DNA of 64,000 nucleotides from the NCBI GenBank assembly GCA_050949085.1, contig JBMNFB010000001.1, positions 682,001-746,000 on the forward strand, in the 5' to 3' direction. Under the pieces are notes generated by a model. The model worked only from the letters and a program-made list of their open reading frames with translations, was not told where the DNA came from and searched no databases. Made by a program: the position numbers and the translations under genes. Of this stretch, positions 25,187 through 33,997 are shown piece by piece. This DNA comes from JBMNFB01 sp050949085 (GTDB taxonomy: Bacteria; Bacillota; UBA994; UBA5500). Position 1 is the stretch's first letter; each line of letters opens with the position of its first letter.

Positions 25187-26503
25187 TTACTTATCGAATA
25201 CAGTCTGGCCGTCGACTGGAGTCTGAAGGGCCTGGAGGGCCTTCTCCACCAGCCTACGCCGCAGAACCTTCTCTTCCGCCGGCGCCATAGCCGGGTTTCC
25301 GAGAGGATGCGGGATAGCGACGGTCGGGACAATACGGTTCGCACCAACTGTGAGCGAGATCGGTACGACTGTGCACATGTGCACCACCGGTAGACCAGCG
25401 CGTTCGATTTCCTTTACCATCGTTGCACCGCAACGAGTACAGGTTCCTCAGGTGCTGGTCAGGATAACGGCCTGCACTCCATCGTTGATCAGCTCGGCTG
25501 CGATGGCGGTTGCATACTTAGCGGCGTTAGCCACTGAGGTGCCGTTACCGACAGTGGTGTAGAAGTAACGATGCAGTTCACCGATGCGTCCCTCTTTCTC
25601 CAGGTCGCGCAGAACGTCGACCGGGAGAACTCGGTCCGGATCCTGGTTGGCGTAGACCGGATCGTAACCACCATGAGCCGTCTCGTGATCGGCTTCAGTG
25701 AGGTCAGTGAAATCGGCGATGTCGTACTTGCCAAACTTGCTGGCAGAAGACGACTCAATATGGTCCGGATTGCCCTTAGGTACGATACCTCCTGAAGTGA
25801 CCAGCGCAATCTTGGCCTTGCTGAGGTCGGCTACAGGCGGGTTCGGGTCAACCCGATCGAAATGAGGCATCGGATATTCGGTGGTGAACTCCTCGCCAGC
25901 CAGCTTCTTGATGAGCATGTCGACAGCACGCTTCGAGCCACGCTCGGAAACGAAAACGTTCCTGCGAACGCCACGTTCCATGTAGCCCTCCTCGGCTGCA
26001 GAGCCCATCTCAGCGCCGGTACCGAGCTTAACCACCAATTTCGCTATCTGGGGGATAGCCTGCCGCATGGTTGCTGCGGAGTTCCCAGTCTCAACGATGT
26101 AAGCGTACTTGCGATACATCTCAACGCCTGGGTTTTCAGGATACATGCCGGACACGACCGGAATTCCCAGTTCGTCAACGACTGCCTTGGCGACAGCACC
26201 GCAAGCTACACCGTAGCGCCCAGCGTTGAAAGCAGGGCCAGCCACAACGACATCGGGGTTGTGCTTCCTGATGATCGCAATGACTTCCTTACTGGCCTCT
26301 TCGATGTTTTCATTGAAATAACTGTCACCACAGATGACAGTGGCAACGATCTCTGCATCATTGCCTAGAGCAGCCCTGAGGGCCATGCCGGGGCCGACTA
26401 CTCCCTCCCGCTCCGAAACGCCGATATCGGCTTTTTCTTCGCCGCCGATGCCAGCGTAGAACTGGTTGAGGTAGTGGACCACCCGCAACTTCTTGTCGCT
26501 CAT
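25187..26503 (-). CDS. grdB: Glycine reductase component B, selenoprotein subunit (GrdB)
   Basis: A 438-residue selenoprotein if the in-frame TGA at 25448-25450 is read as selenocysteine (residue 352). The local sequence TST-U-GTCTRCGATM is the family's active-site signature. Downstream codons continue with perfect family similarity to QTVFDK. GrdB gives substrate specificity and, with the pyruvoyl subunit from GrdE, binds glycine as a Schiff base and delivers a carboxymethyl group to GrdA. A hairpin follows the UGA at selenocysteine-insertion distance. Glycine rather than betaine or sarcosine specificity is inferred from the operon order. Confidence 0.96.
25421..25450 (-). promoter_or_regulatory. 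bSECIS-like hairpin after the grdB UGA
   Basis: After UGA come 12 nt, then CGTTGC-GGT-GCAACG, a perfect 6-bp stem with a GGU loop 18-20 nt past the UGA. Distance and a G/U loop fit bacterial SECIS elements recognised by SelB. The stem lies in coding sequence for TRCGAT. Confidence 0.65.
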
Positions 26504-26540
26504 GTTCTTCCCCCCTTCGAGAACGGTAGTACTAGCTCAG

Positions 26541-27002
26541 TTACTTGTACTGGCTGTATTGCTCGCGAATGGAACTGACTTCCTTAATGATCTCGTCTAC
26601 GTCAAGAACCATCTCCATCATGCCGATCTGTTCTTCGTAGACTGCCTCGTCAACCTGATCCTTCAGTTCGAAAATGTGGTAGACTGCGAGTCCCAACTGG
26701 ACTCCTGCCAAAGGACCTGCGTAAGTCGGGTCACCAGCGGTGACGGTCTCAGCAGCCAAGCCAGCGGCTTCGGCTTCTGCTCCGCCGAGAACTACTACGA
26801 GGTTCTCAGCACCGTGCTGCTCCGCCAGATCTTTGATCCGACGCTGATTTTCCAGGTCCATGGCACCGGCGGCCGTTCAGACAAAGCATTCAGTCGCGGA
26901 GAACACGACTTCAGCGCCGGCAGTCTTGACGCACTCTTCGATCGGCAGGCCTGGAACGCCGTCCCGATCGCCAAGAATGGCAACCTTCTTGCCTTTTAGC
27001 AT
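26541..27002 (-). CDS. grdA: Glycine reductase selenoprotein A (GrdA)
   Basis: A 153-residue protein if the in-frame TGA at 26877-26879 is selenocysteine 42, inside the invariant ECFV-U-TAAGAMDLE motif. The N-terminus (MLKGKKVAILGDRDGVPG) and the C-terminal half are both family-typical, so the TGA is recoding rather than a mutation. GrdA is the small shuttle that accepts the carboxymethyl group on its selenol from GrdB, hands it to GrdC/GrdD, and is re-reduced by thioredoxin. The ribosome site is AAAGGAAG before ATG 27002. A SECIS hairpin was not obvious by eye here. Confidence 0.97.
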
Positions 27003-27115
27003 GAAGACACTTCCTTTCCTTTTTTTCTTGTGGAACACGGCTGCAATAGAGAGGCAACGTATTCGTCGACTAACTACCGATCAACCGTGACTGTTTCAGA
27101 AAACCGTCCTGATGC

Positions 27116-28399
27116 TTAAAGCATCCGGGCGCTCATCTTGTTGAAGCCCAGCTCGTTGGTAGCGCCGGTAATGACCTGAATCTCGGCAACGATGCTGCCG
27201 TCCTCCCTCAGGCTGCCGTCAAAGCCGCCAGCGATGATATCTGCTACTTCTGGATGGCCGATGACCTTGTCCATCTTCGGCAGCGTGATTACTTCGTTGG
27301 CGTTACCAGCGGTAACTACAGCGTTGGCCAATGGATCGGCGTCGGCCAGGGATTGCGAGGCACCGTCGCGACCAGCGTACTCGTCGGTAACGAGAACGGT
27401 CTTGATGCCTTTCTTCTCGAGTTTGGTGCAGTTCATGATCAGGTCGGCGTCCGGGTTACCGAAGCCTTCCTCGGAGATGATTACACCGTCCACCCCGAGC
27501 CACTCAATCAGCTTAGCAGTGAAGTTGGAGGAACGCTCCTTGTCAGCCAGGGTAACGTTCTCGTTGGTCACAACTACGCCGATGAAGTTGTAGTCCTTGC
27601 CATGACGCTCCAGCAGATCGTGGATGACCGGGCTGTTCAGGTGATGATAGGTAGTGTTCTTGTCGCAGGCGGAAACACAGTTGCCGCTGACGATAGCACC
27701 ATCCATTACTTCCGTCGGGTAGATGAAAGTCGGCAGAATCCGCTTCACATCTACGCCATAGAGATAGGTGTCGTGCAGGAGACCCTGACTCTGCAGCATG
27801 TAGACATAAGCTACCTTCGGCAGATCAGGATACTGCTGCAGAGCTTCCTGCAGAGGCGGACAGTCATATGTAATGACCTCGTCTGGCTCTACGTTGCGTC
27901 CGGCCTCGCCAAGATAGGCGGCAGCCTTGAGACCCATGGTGCGCAGAGCGGCCTCATGCTCGTGCTGCGGAAGTCCCTGAACAGGCTCAGCAATGACAAC
28001 CACATTGTAGGTCTGCGAAAAAGGAGTATACTCTGCACCCGGGCCACTCATGTCGATGATGCCTTCCTGGAAACCAACGATCTTACCGGTGGTGACCACG
28101 CAAGCACCCTTCAGCACATGAGTTCTCCCAGCGCCGACCATATCCACTTTGCTCACAAACCCGGGGAACATACCTCCCTGACCGTCGACCTTGACACGCG
28201 GTTCAATTGCGTCTTTGACAGGGATGATACGGGTAGATTCGCCTGGCTTGGCGAGATCGAGATCAATAGAAGCCAAGCGTTCGTCCTGCAGTTCAGCGAT
28301 CAGCTCATCCTTGTTTACGTAGAGCACGCCATTCTCTACCTTGGTCTGAGCGCCAAACTGGACGTCCTTGATGTTGATGTTGCCTAGTTCCAATCGCAT
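27116..28399 (-). CDS. grdE: Glycine reductase component B proprotein (GrdE)
   Basis: A 427-residue proprotein. It self-cleaves before Cys241 in SGNCVSACDKNTTYHH, turning the cysteine into the pyruvoyl cofactor of component B; the position agrees with the known site near residue 242. The two resulting chains assemble with GrdB. C-terminal family stretches GVVVTNENVTLADKERSSNF and ISEEGFGNPDADLI are intact. GGGAGG precedes the ATG. It lies between trxA and grdA, the usual order. Confidence 0.96.
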   Translation of the reverse strand: MRLELGNINIKDVQFGAQTKVENGVLYVNKDELIAELQDERLASIDLDLAKPGESTRIIPVKDAIEPRVKVDGQGGMFPGFVSKVDMVGAGRTHVLKGACVVTTGKIVGFQEGIIDMSGPGAEYTPFSQTYNVVVIAEPVQGLPQHEHEAALRTMGLKAAAYLGEAGRNVEPDEVITYDCPPLQEALQQYPDLPKVAYVYMLQSQGLLHDTYLYGVDVKRILPTFIYPTEVMDGAIVSGNCVSACDKNTTYHHLNSPVIHDLLERHGKDYNFIGVVVTNENVTLADKERSSNFTAKLIEWLGVDGVIISEEGFGNPDADLIMNCTKLEKKGIKTVLVTDEYAGRDGASQSLADADPLANAVVTAGNANEVITLPKMDKVIGHPEVADIIAGGFDGSLREDGSIVAEIQVITGATNELGFNKMSARML

Positions 28400-28450
28400 G
28401 GTTAGAGGTTCACCTCCCTTGAGTTTTCACCTGCGGCACAACACGCAGGG

Positions 28451-28771
28451 TTATGCCAATAGCTCGTTGATCTTGGTCTCGACGTTCTCACGCGTGACAT
28501 CGTCCTGTGCGAGCTCGTCGATCTTCTCACCATTCCGGTAGAAGGCGATCACCGGCAGGCCAAGCACCTTCTGGGAGATAGCGAGGCGGCGATTGCCTGT
28601 GGTGTTCAGCTTGCAGAACTTGAGCTTATCACCGTACTTCTCGGCCAAGGCCTCGATATCGGGCATCACTGCCAAACACTTCTCGCATTTCGGACCCCAG
28701 AAATCGACGAGGACCAACCCTTCGGCTTGCAGCACTTCGGCATCAAAATTGTCCTTATGAACCTCTATCAT
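28451..28771 (-). CDS. trxA: Thioredoxin of the glycine reductase system
   Basis: A 106-residue thioredoxin. ATG 28771 is chosen because GGGAGG ends eight bases upstream; the frame extends three codons to a GTG inside the ribosome site. The active site is unusual: Trp25-Gly-Pro-Lys-Cys29-Glu-Lys-Cys32, that is CEKC in place of CGPC, with the Gly-Pro pair moved before the first cysteine. Amino-acid-fermenting clostridia have similar non-standard glycine-reductase thioredoxins (such as CVPC and CEPC). It passes electrons from TrxB to GrdA and GrdB. The cis-proline loop is GLPVIAF. Confidence 0.93.
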   Translation of the reverse strand: MIEVHKDNFDAEVLQAEGLVLVDFWGPKCEKCLAVMPDIEALAEKYGDKLKFCKLNTTGNRRLAISQKVLGLPVIAFYRNGEKIDELAQDDVTRENVETKINELLA

Positions 28772-28916
28772 CCATTTCACCTCCCTCTGCTGAGTTGAAG
28801 GGGTGCTGCCGGCAGAGCCGCGTCCACATTGTCCTTGTCTACGCCGGCAAGGCCGGCAACACAGGTATCAATCTGAGAGGCAATCTCAGAATCGCTTTTG
28901 ACAATCGATGTGACTT

Positions 28917-30143
28917 CTAGACGATATCGACCAGGGCTTCGCGAATGCTGGCCTCGCTGATGTCGTCCTGTACCAGGCTCCTGACAGCCTCGCCCTTGTT
29001 GAAGAAGACAATCGTCGGGTTCACGGTGACACCATAGCGCTTGGCAACCCGCTGGTTGCGATAGGTATCCATCTTCCACACCTTGACCTTGCCCTCATAG
29101 GAGTCCAGTACCGTTTCGATGGTGGGCATCAGTTCAAGGGACTTCTGATCCATTGGCGACCAGAAGACGACTGCCACCGGGCGATCCTGATCCAGGACAG
29201 AGCTCTTGAAGCCCTCTTCTTCCATGATGTACTTCTCAGCAGCAACTGCAGCAATGGCGCCGTCCGCGGCCGAGGTGATAACCTGACGCAGGTACTTGAC
29301 GCGGACATCGCCCACGGCAAAGACGCCGTCGACATTGGTCTCCATCAGCTCGGTGGTCGGTATGTAGCCGCGAGCGTCGAGCTCAATGCCACTATCCTTG
29401 AGGAAATCCGTCTGCGGAACGGTACCGACATAGATGAAGACGCCGTTAGTCTCCATTTCGGTCAGTTCGTTCGTCTTCATATTCTTGAGGACGATGCTCT
29501 CCACCAGCCCGTCGCCCTTGATCTCGGCGATGGTGGAGTTCCAGACGAACTTGATCTTCGGGTTGGCCTTAGCCCGCTCCTGAAGCATCGGCGCTGCGTC
29601 CATGATGCCCTCATCGTGGATGACGATCAGAGTGACTGACTCAGCAAACTTGGTCAGGTAGTTCGCTTCCTCAACCGCAGCGTCACCATTTCCTAGAACT
29701 ACTATGTCCAACTCCTCGAAAAAGTCGGCGTCGCAGGTGGCACAATAGGAGACGCCCTTGCCGCGGAAGGCGAACTCGCCCGGGATATTCAGTGTACGCG
29801 GCACTGCGCCTGGGGCAAGAATGAGCGTCTTGCCGCGATAGGTCTCGCCGCTCTTCAGGGTGACCTGTTTGCCCTGGGCATCCACCTTGACAACCTCGCC
29901 GCGAACAAACTCAGCACCAAATGACTTGGCGTGGTCGGTAAAAGCATCCATCAGCCCTGGGCCTGTAGTTCCCCTGGCAAACCCGGGGTAGTTCTCCATA
30001 TCCACCGTGGTAGCAGCCTGGCCACCCGTGCGCCCCTTTTCAATCACAAGGGTCTTCAGGCGTGAACGAGCGCCGTAAATGGCTGCTGCCAGGCCGCCCG
30101 GGCCAGCGCCGACGATAACAATGTCATACAAGGTATCGGGCAT
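28917..30143 (-). CDS. trxB: Thioredoxin reductase with fused redox-dead thioredoxin domain
   Basis: 408 residues against about 310 in ordinary TrxB. Residues 1-308 are a complete reductase: FAD site GAGPGGLAAAIYGAR, redox pair Cys134-A-T-Cys137, a GNGDAAVEEAN segment, and a C-terminal FAVGDV FAD motif. The NADP-binding HRRxxxR loop is replaced by VIHDEGI, as in some ferredoxin- or F420-type homologues, so NADPH use is uncertain. Residues ~320-408 are thioredoxin-like (VAVVFWSPMDQKSLELMP...NPTIVFFNKGE) and align with the trxA product, but both active-site cysteines are absent (Asp and Ser instead). A docking role is possible. The ribosome site is AAAGGAGG before the ATG. Confidence 0.92.
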   Translation of the reverse strand: MPDTLYDIVIVGAGPGGLAAAIYGARSRLKTLVIEKGRTGGQAATTVDMENYPGFARGTTGPGLMDAFTDHAKSFGAEFVRGEVVKVDAQGKQVTLKSGETYRGKTLILAPGAVPRTLNIPGEFAFRGKGVSYCATCDADFFEELDIVVLGNGDAAVEEANYLTKFAESVTLIVIHDEGIMDAAPMLQERAKANPKIKFVWNSTIAEIKGDGLVESIVLKNMKTNELTEMETNGVFIYVGTVPQTDFLKDSGIELDARGYIPTTELMETNVDGVFAVGDVRVKYLRQVITSAADGAIAAVAAEKYIMEEEGFKSSVLDQDRPVAVVFWSPMDQKSLELMPTIETVLDSYEGKVKVWKMDTYRNQRVAKRYGVTVNPTIVFFNKGEAVRSLVQDDISEASIREALVDIV

Positions 30144-30232
30144 TTGACTTCCTCCTTTGACTGCTTAGTTATTTGGTTGCGTTCTATCAAACACCAAGCG
30201 GTGCTCAACCCTGATCCAGTCGTTACTCGCCC

Positions 30233-30619
30233 TCAGTTCAGATAACCAGGCAGGCCACTCAGCGCATTGGCGAGCAGCGAACGATCAATCAGCTGGAAGT
30301 CCTGCAGAACACGCTGCGGATAATCCGGCAGTGGCCTCTCCTGCAGCATGCGCCGCGCGGTGGCGAGGCTGCCCTCGATAATCGACAGGGATTCGAAGTC
30401 AACCTGAGGTCTGGGACGTTTGCTGAGCACAATGGATTTGTAAGGAGTCTCATTAGGTTTGACACTGCCCGCCAGCGGATGCGAGACCAAGAGGTGCCCC
30501 TTATGGATCAGATCGCGCGCCTTCAGCAGCACATCCAGCAGTGCGCCTTCAACATACGTATCACCCTGCTCCAGGGAAACAGAGGGGTTGTTGGTGATGA
30601 CTATCGCCTGATACCGCAT
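30233..30619 (-). CDS. grdX: GrdX family protein
   Basis: 128 residues from ATG 30619, which follows GGAGG by five bases; an upstream in-frame ATG at 30658 lacks a ribosome site. The motif AIVITNNPSV at the start and the central GHLLVSHPLAGSVKPNETPYKS are the hallmarks of GrdX, a small protein encoded first in many glycine, betaine and sarcosine reductase operons. Its function is unknown; a regulatory or assembly role has been suggested from context only. It is the first gene downstream of the glycine riboswitch. Confidence 0.9.
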   Translation of the reverse strand: MRYQAIVITNNPSVSLEQGDTYVEGALLDVLLKARDLIHKGHLLVSHPLAGSVKPNETPYKSIVLSKRPRPQVDFESLSIIEGSLATARRMLQERPLPDYPQRVLQDFQLIDRSLLANALSGLPGYLN

Positions 30620-30756
30620 TCCTACCTCCAAGCCAAGCCGCTGCACATAAGCTGCCATGAGTTCTCAAAACCACTGACTATTGTATCCCCAAACCCCCTG
30701 CAATACCGGGGAGATCACCAATTTTGGGCCACTGTGGATGCGCCACACAGGCAATT

Positions 30757-30801
30757 TAAAAGACAGGGGTCTGAAAACACGTGGTGCCTTCACCTCTGTC
30801 T
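30757..30801 (-). terminator. Riboswitch-controlled attenuator before grdX
   Basis: Minus strand AGACAGAGG (30801-30793) can pair with CCCCTGTCT (30769-30761) with one mismatch, followed by a short U-run (TTTT AAATT). The 5' arm includes CAGAG, which is also the 3' strand of aptamer-2 stem P1, so aptamer and terminator exclude each other. The weak U-run lowers confidence. Confidence 0.6.
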
Positions 30802-30978
30802 CTTGGTACCTGAGAGATTTTGTAGGGCCTTCAGCTCGACCCCGCTCCTTCGGTGCTGCCCCGACGCAGCTTTCCAGAGTGCTGTCACCGCACGGTCCTT
30901 TTGCCTGAGAGTTTGGTGCAAGTCCGGCTGAGAAATGCAATTTGCTCCTTCGGCGCCATAACGGTCTCTCCCGTGCGA
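30790..30978 (-). promoter_or_regulatory. Tandem glycine riboswitch
   Basis: Two consecutive glycine aptamers on the minus strand. Aptamer 1 (30976-30890) is closed by GCACGG/CCGTGC and contains GGGAGAGACC, GCGCCGAAGGAGCAA and AAACTCTCAGGCAAAAGGACC. Aptamer 2 (about 30880-30794) is closed by CTCTG/CAGAG and contains CACCGAAGGAGC and AATCTCTCAGGTACCAAG. The short linker between them is normal for the cooperative tandem form. It precedes the glycine reductase operon and overlaps the arm of a possible terminator, which suggests that glycine turns transcription on. Confidence 0.95.
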
Positions 30979-31419
30979 GTCATCCAGAGCCATATTCTAT
31001 TTTCACGTTACCATATGTATCTACTTGTTCTTTCGTTCACCAAGAGCATACCATTTGAACTTACGGAAGGCAAGGGTTCCACACACTCTCATGCGAAAAA
31101 TGTATCATAACAACAGATGCAAGCATAAGAATACTTTTTCAAGGGGTACAAATCGCCGAATCAGGGCTTCAGCGGGGCACAACCTGCCGTCTCGAGAGCA
31201 TTTCTGTGGGGTTCCCCTCGATCCTGCAACCTGGCAGCCTCCCCGCCGTAATAGATCAGGGGAGGCAAAGGCCGAGGTGCGCAGGGGCCAATTAGCGTAG
31301 TGCTAGTGGCAGGCTACTATGGTAAAATCCAGTTAGGATTGTGAAAAGGCCAAGGGCTATATCTTGTCTCTACAATCTAGCACGGGGTATACAGGAACAC
31401 TCTCTGGGAGGGAAGCCGA
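30979..31419. other. Divergent control region between the grd operon and the ABC pair
   Basis: AT-rich DNA from about 30990 to 31150 holds the minus-strand promoters for the riboswitch transcript. From 31150 to 31400 there is no recognised gene; TAAAAT at about 31322 may be the -10 for the plus-strand ABC ATPase. No other structure was seen. Confidence 0.5.
31014..31073 (-). promoter_or_regulatory. Promoter(s) of the glycine reductase operon
   Basis: Two overlapping candidates on the minus strand: TTGCCT (31073-31068), 17 bp, TATGCT (31050-31045); and TTGGTG (31043-31038), 18 bp, TACATA (31019-31014). Either would start transcription 30-70 nt before aptamer 1. Confidence 0.5.
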
Positions 31420-32148
31420 TTGCTACAGATTGAGAATGTCTCTAAGCGCTATCAGAAGGGCGCAGTGAAAGCTGTAGACAGCCTCACACTGCGGATTAAC
31501 GCGGGCGAGATCTTTGGATTCCTGGGCCCGAACGGCGCCGGAAAAACGACGACACTGAAGATGGTAGTAGGACTGCTGAGACCCGACGAGGGCTCGATTC
31601 GCGTCAACGGCATCGATGTTCAGCGGGAGCCGCTTCGGGCCAAGGCACAGCTGGGCTTTGTGCCAGACAACCCCGACCTCTATGAACGTCTGACTGGCCT
31701 GGAATACCTCAATTTCATCGCCGACGTCTATCGAATGCCGACGGAGCAGAGAAGGCAGCGAATTCAACACATGCTGCAGATGTTTGAGCTGGAGGGGGCT
31801 GTTGGCAACCTGATTCAGAGTTTTTCCCATGGTATGAAACAGAAACTGGCGCTGACGGCGGCCTGGGTGCATAACCCATCCCTGCTAATTCTGGACGAAC
31901 CGATGGTCGGCCTTGACCCACGCTCGGCGCACCTTTTCAAGGAGCTGATGCGCGAACACTGCGATCAGGGTAATACGGTTTTCTTCTCAACCCACGTCCT
32001 CGAAGTGGCCGAGAAGCTCTGTGACCGCATAGGCATCATCAACCGGGGACGCCTGATCGCCTGCGGCACGCTTGAGGAACTGCGCAGCATGGCGCAACGC
32101 GAGGAATCTCTCGAGGAAATCTTCCTCGAACTGACGGAGGCGGTGTAA
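31420..32148 (+). CDS. ABC transporter ATP-binding protein
   Basis: A 242-residue nucleotide-binding domain starting at TTG 31420, eight bases after GGGAGG. Walker A is GPNGAGKT, Walker B LLILDEP, and the switch His is in FFSTHVLEVAEK. The signature motif is FSHGMKQK, the form usual in ABC-2 exporters instead of LSGGQ. The gene ends six bases before the permease gene, so the two are co-transcribed. Substrate unknown. It is also the only ATPase in the window whose permease partner is homologous to the M16-permease fusion at 16113-19217. Confidence 0.93.
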   Translation: MLQIENVSKRYQKGAVKAVDSLTLRINAGEIFGFLGPNGAGKTTTLKMVVGLLRPDEGSIRVNGIDVQREPLRAKAQLGFVPDNPDLYERLTGLEYLNFIADVYRMPTEQRRQRIQHMLQMFELEGAVGNLIQSFSHGMKQKLALTAAWVHNPSLLILDEPMVGLDPRSAHLFKELMREHCDQGNTVFFSTHVLEVAEKLCDRIGIINRGRLIACGTLEELRSMAQREESLEEIFLELTEAV

Positions 32149-32154
32149 AGCCAG

Positions 32155-33819
32155 ATGCTAGCCAAATTGGTCTGGGTGACGCTAAAGAACGAGTTCGGGC
32201 TCTCAGTGCTGCGTGATCGCTGGCGGCGCCGTGAGAAGATCTGGGAGCCTATTGTCATTGTCTTGTCAATGCTGCTTGGCTTCAGCACATTCGCCGGCAT
32301 ACTCTACTTTCTGTTCAAGGGCGTGGCCGAGTTCGGGGCAGCGCTGGGTCAGCCCGAGCTGGTCTTTACAGTAGCCATCATCGGTAGCCAGTTTCTAGCC
32401 CTGCTGATGGGTACGTTGATGGTCATTTCGTCCTTCTACTTCTCCAAAGACCTGTCCATACTGGTGCCACTGCCGCTGCGCGGTTCTCAGATCGTCGTTG
32501 CCAAGCTGATGCATGTGATGGCCACCGAATATCTACTGGGGGCGGTCCTTTACGTCCCAGCCTGTGTTGCCTTCGCCCAGGTGGCGACACTCACCGGGTG
32601 GAGAATGCTGCTGATTCTGGTCAACTTCCTGCTCATGCCAGTGATCCCCCTCGTTGTGGCGGCTATCGCCTCCCTGCTGCTAATGAAGGTGATCAACCGC
32701 AGGCATCGTGATCTGCTGATGGTCATTTTCTCAGTGGTATTCATGCTGATCGCGCTCAGCTTTAGTATGGCGCCGACGGCGTTGGGCGAGAATGACCCGC
32801 AGGCAATGTTGCTGAAGATCCTTACTGAGCACGGTGCCCTATTGCAGGTGGTCGGCAGGCGCTTCCCGCCAGCCCTCTGGGGTAGCCGCTCAATCGGCAT
32901 GGCCGGATCGCTGGCTGGCTTGCTCAATCTGGGGCTTGTGCTGGCAGTAGCTGCCGTGGGTTTGGCCGTGCTCTGGGTGCTGGCAGAAAGGCTGTTTCAT
33001 GCTGGATTGGTAGGCGGTGAAGAAGTAGCCGGGCGCCGCAAGGCACTTTCGCGCACCGAGCTGGCCAAACGGACGGAGGAGCAGGGGGTTTTCGCTGCTC
33101 TGTTTTGGCGGGAATGGAAGCTATTTATGCGTACGCCACTCTTTGTGATGAACGGCCTGGCTGGCGCTGTAGTGATGCCGCTGGTGATGGTCGTATCACT
33201 CCTGATGCAGAGCAGCGAAATAGGCGAAATGCTGACACAAGTGCAGACGCCGACGGGACGGATGATTGCCGCGCTGATAATCGCAGCCATCATCGGTTTC
33301 TTAGGTTCAGTAAACGCCATCTCCAGCACTTCCATCTCTCGCGAGGGGCGACTGTTCTATATCTCGAAGGTGATCCCCGTGCCCGCTCAACTGCAGGCAA
33401 GAGCGAAGATCATGCATGCGGCGTCGCTGGCTGTCCTCAGCGCACTGCCCATGCTGATCGCCTATGTCCTGCTGCTCAAGCCGGGCGTGGTGGAGGTTGC
33501 CTTCTCCCTGGCCATTGGTCTGGCTGCGTCTCTCCTCGGCATAGTGCTGGGGCTCTACGTGGATATGCGCCGGCCGCGTCTCGATTGGACGAACCCACAA
33601 CGGGCGATGAAAGAGAATTACAACGTCCTGATTCCAATGTTCCTGAACATGCTGAGCGCGGGCCTGGGAGCACTGCTGACCTGGTGGCTCTACAGCGCGC
33701 ACATAGCGCCGCCCCTCATCTACCTTGCCCTGTTCGCGCTCTTCGGTGCCAGCAGCTGGCTGAGCTACCGCCTCGTGATCCGTCAGGCTGAGGTACTCTA
33801 CCTGCGCCTCGAGGTCTAG
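32155..33819 (+). CDS. ABC-2-like exporter permease
   Basis: A 554-residue integral membrane protein with about 12 hydrophobic segments in two halves, separated by a charged cytoplasmic stretch (about 285-325, SRTELAKRTEEQGVFAAL). Motifs SILVPLPLRGSQIVVAKL, INRRHRDLLM and REGRLFYISKVIPVPAQLQA define a Firmicute family of large ABC permeases. The same motifs occur in the C-terminal half of the M16 fusion. It forms an exporter with the ATPase just upstream; cargo unknown. A clear terminator follows 60 bp downstream. Confidence 0.87.
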   Translation: MLAKLVWVTLKNEFGLSVLRDRWRRREKIWEPIVIVLSMLLGFSTFAGILYFLFKGVAEFGAALGQPELVFTVAIIGSQFLALLMGTLMVISSFYFSKDLSILVPLPLRGSQIVVAKLMHVMATEYLLGAVLYVPACVAFAQVATLTGWRMLLILVNFLLMPVIPLVVAAIASLLLMKVINRRHRDLLMVIFSVVFMLIALSFSMAPTALGENDPQAMLLKILTEHGALLQVVGRRFPPALWGSRSIGMAGSLAGLLNLGLVLAVAAVGLAVLWVLAERLFHAGLVGGEEVAGRRKALSRTELAKRTEEQGVFAALFWREWKLFMRTPLFVMNGLAGAVVMPLVMVVSLLMQSSEIGEMLTQVQTPTGRMIAALIIAAIIGFLGSVNAISSTSISREGRLFYISKVIPVPAQLQARAKIMHAASLAVLSALPMLIAYVLLLKPGVVEVAFSLAIGLAASLLGIVLGLYVDMRRPRLDWTNPQRAMKENYNVLIPMFLNMLSAGLGALLTWWLYSAHIAPPLIYLALFALFGASSWLSYRLVIRQAEVLYLRLEV

Positions 33820-33879
33820 CCGAGTCACGACGACTGGCTCTTCTTGGGAAAAGCAAGGAAATACGGTTACGCTACCACC

Positions 33880-33905
33880 GGCGGGGCTCACTCCCCGCCT
33901 TTTCC
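33880..33905 (+). terminator. Terminator of the ABC ATPase-permease unit
   Basis: GGCGGGG-CTCACT-CCCCGCC followed by TTTTCC, a classical rho-independent terminator. Confidence 0.9.
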
Positions 33906-33997
33906 TATGGGCAGCAGGGATAAAGCTGCCCCACCAGAATAAACACTAGAAAGATTAGATTTCCGGCATCTCCGGGGAATCATGAGGAGGCAAAAGA

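Noticed and set aside
25448..26879. In-frame TGA codons in grdA and grdB taken as nonsense mutations
   Set aside because: Both fall exactly at the invariant selenocysteine positions, and similarity continues on both sides.
27254..28387. A 377-codon open frame on the plus strand
   Set aside because: It is the antisense shadow of grdE; composition and lack of a ribosome site do not support a gene.
28781..29079. A frame spanning the end of trxB and the trxB-trxA gap
   Set aside because: Mostly a shadow of trxB; the in-gap part is short and unrecognisable.
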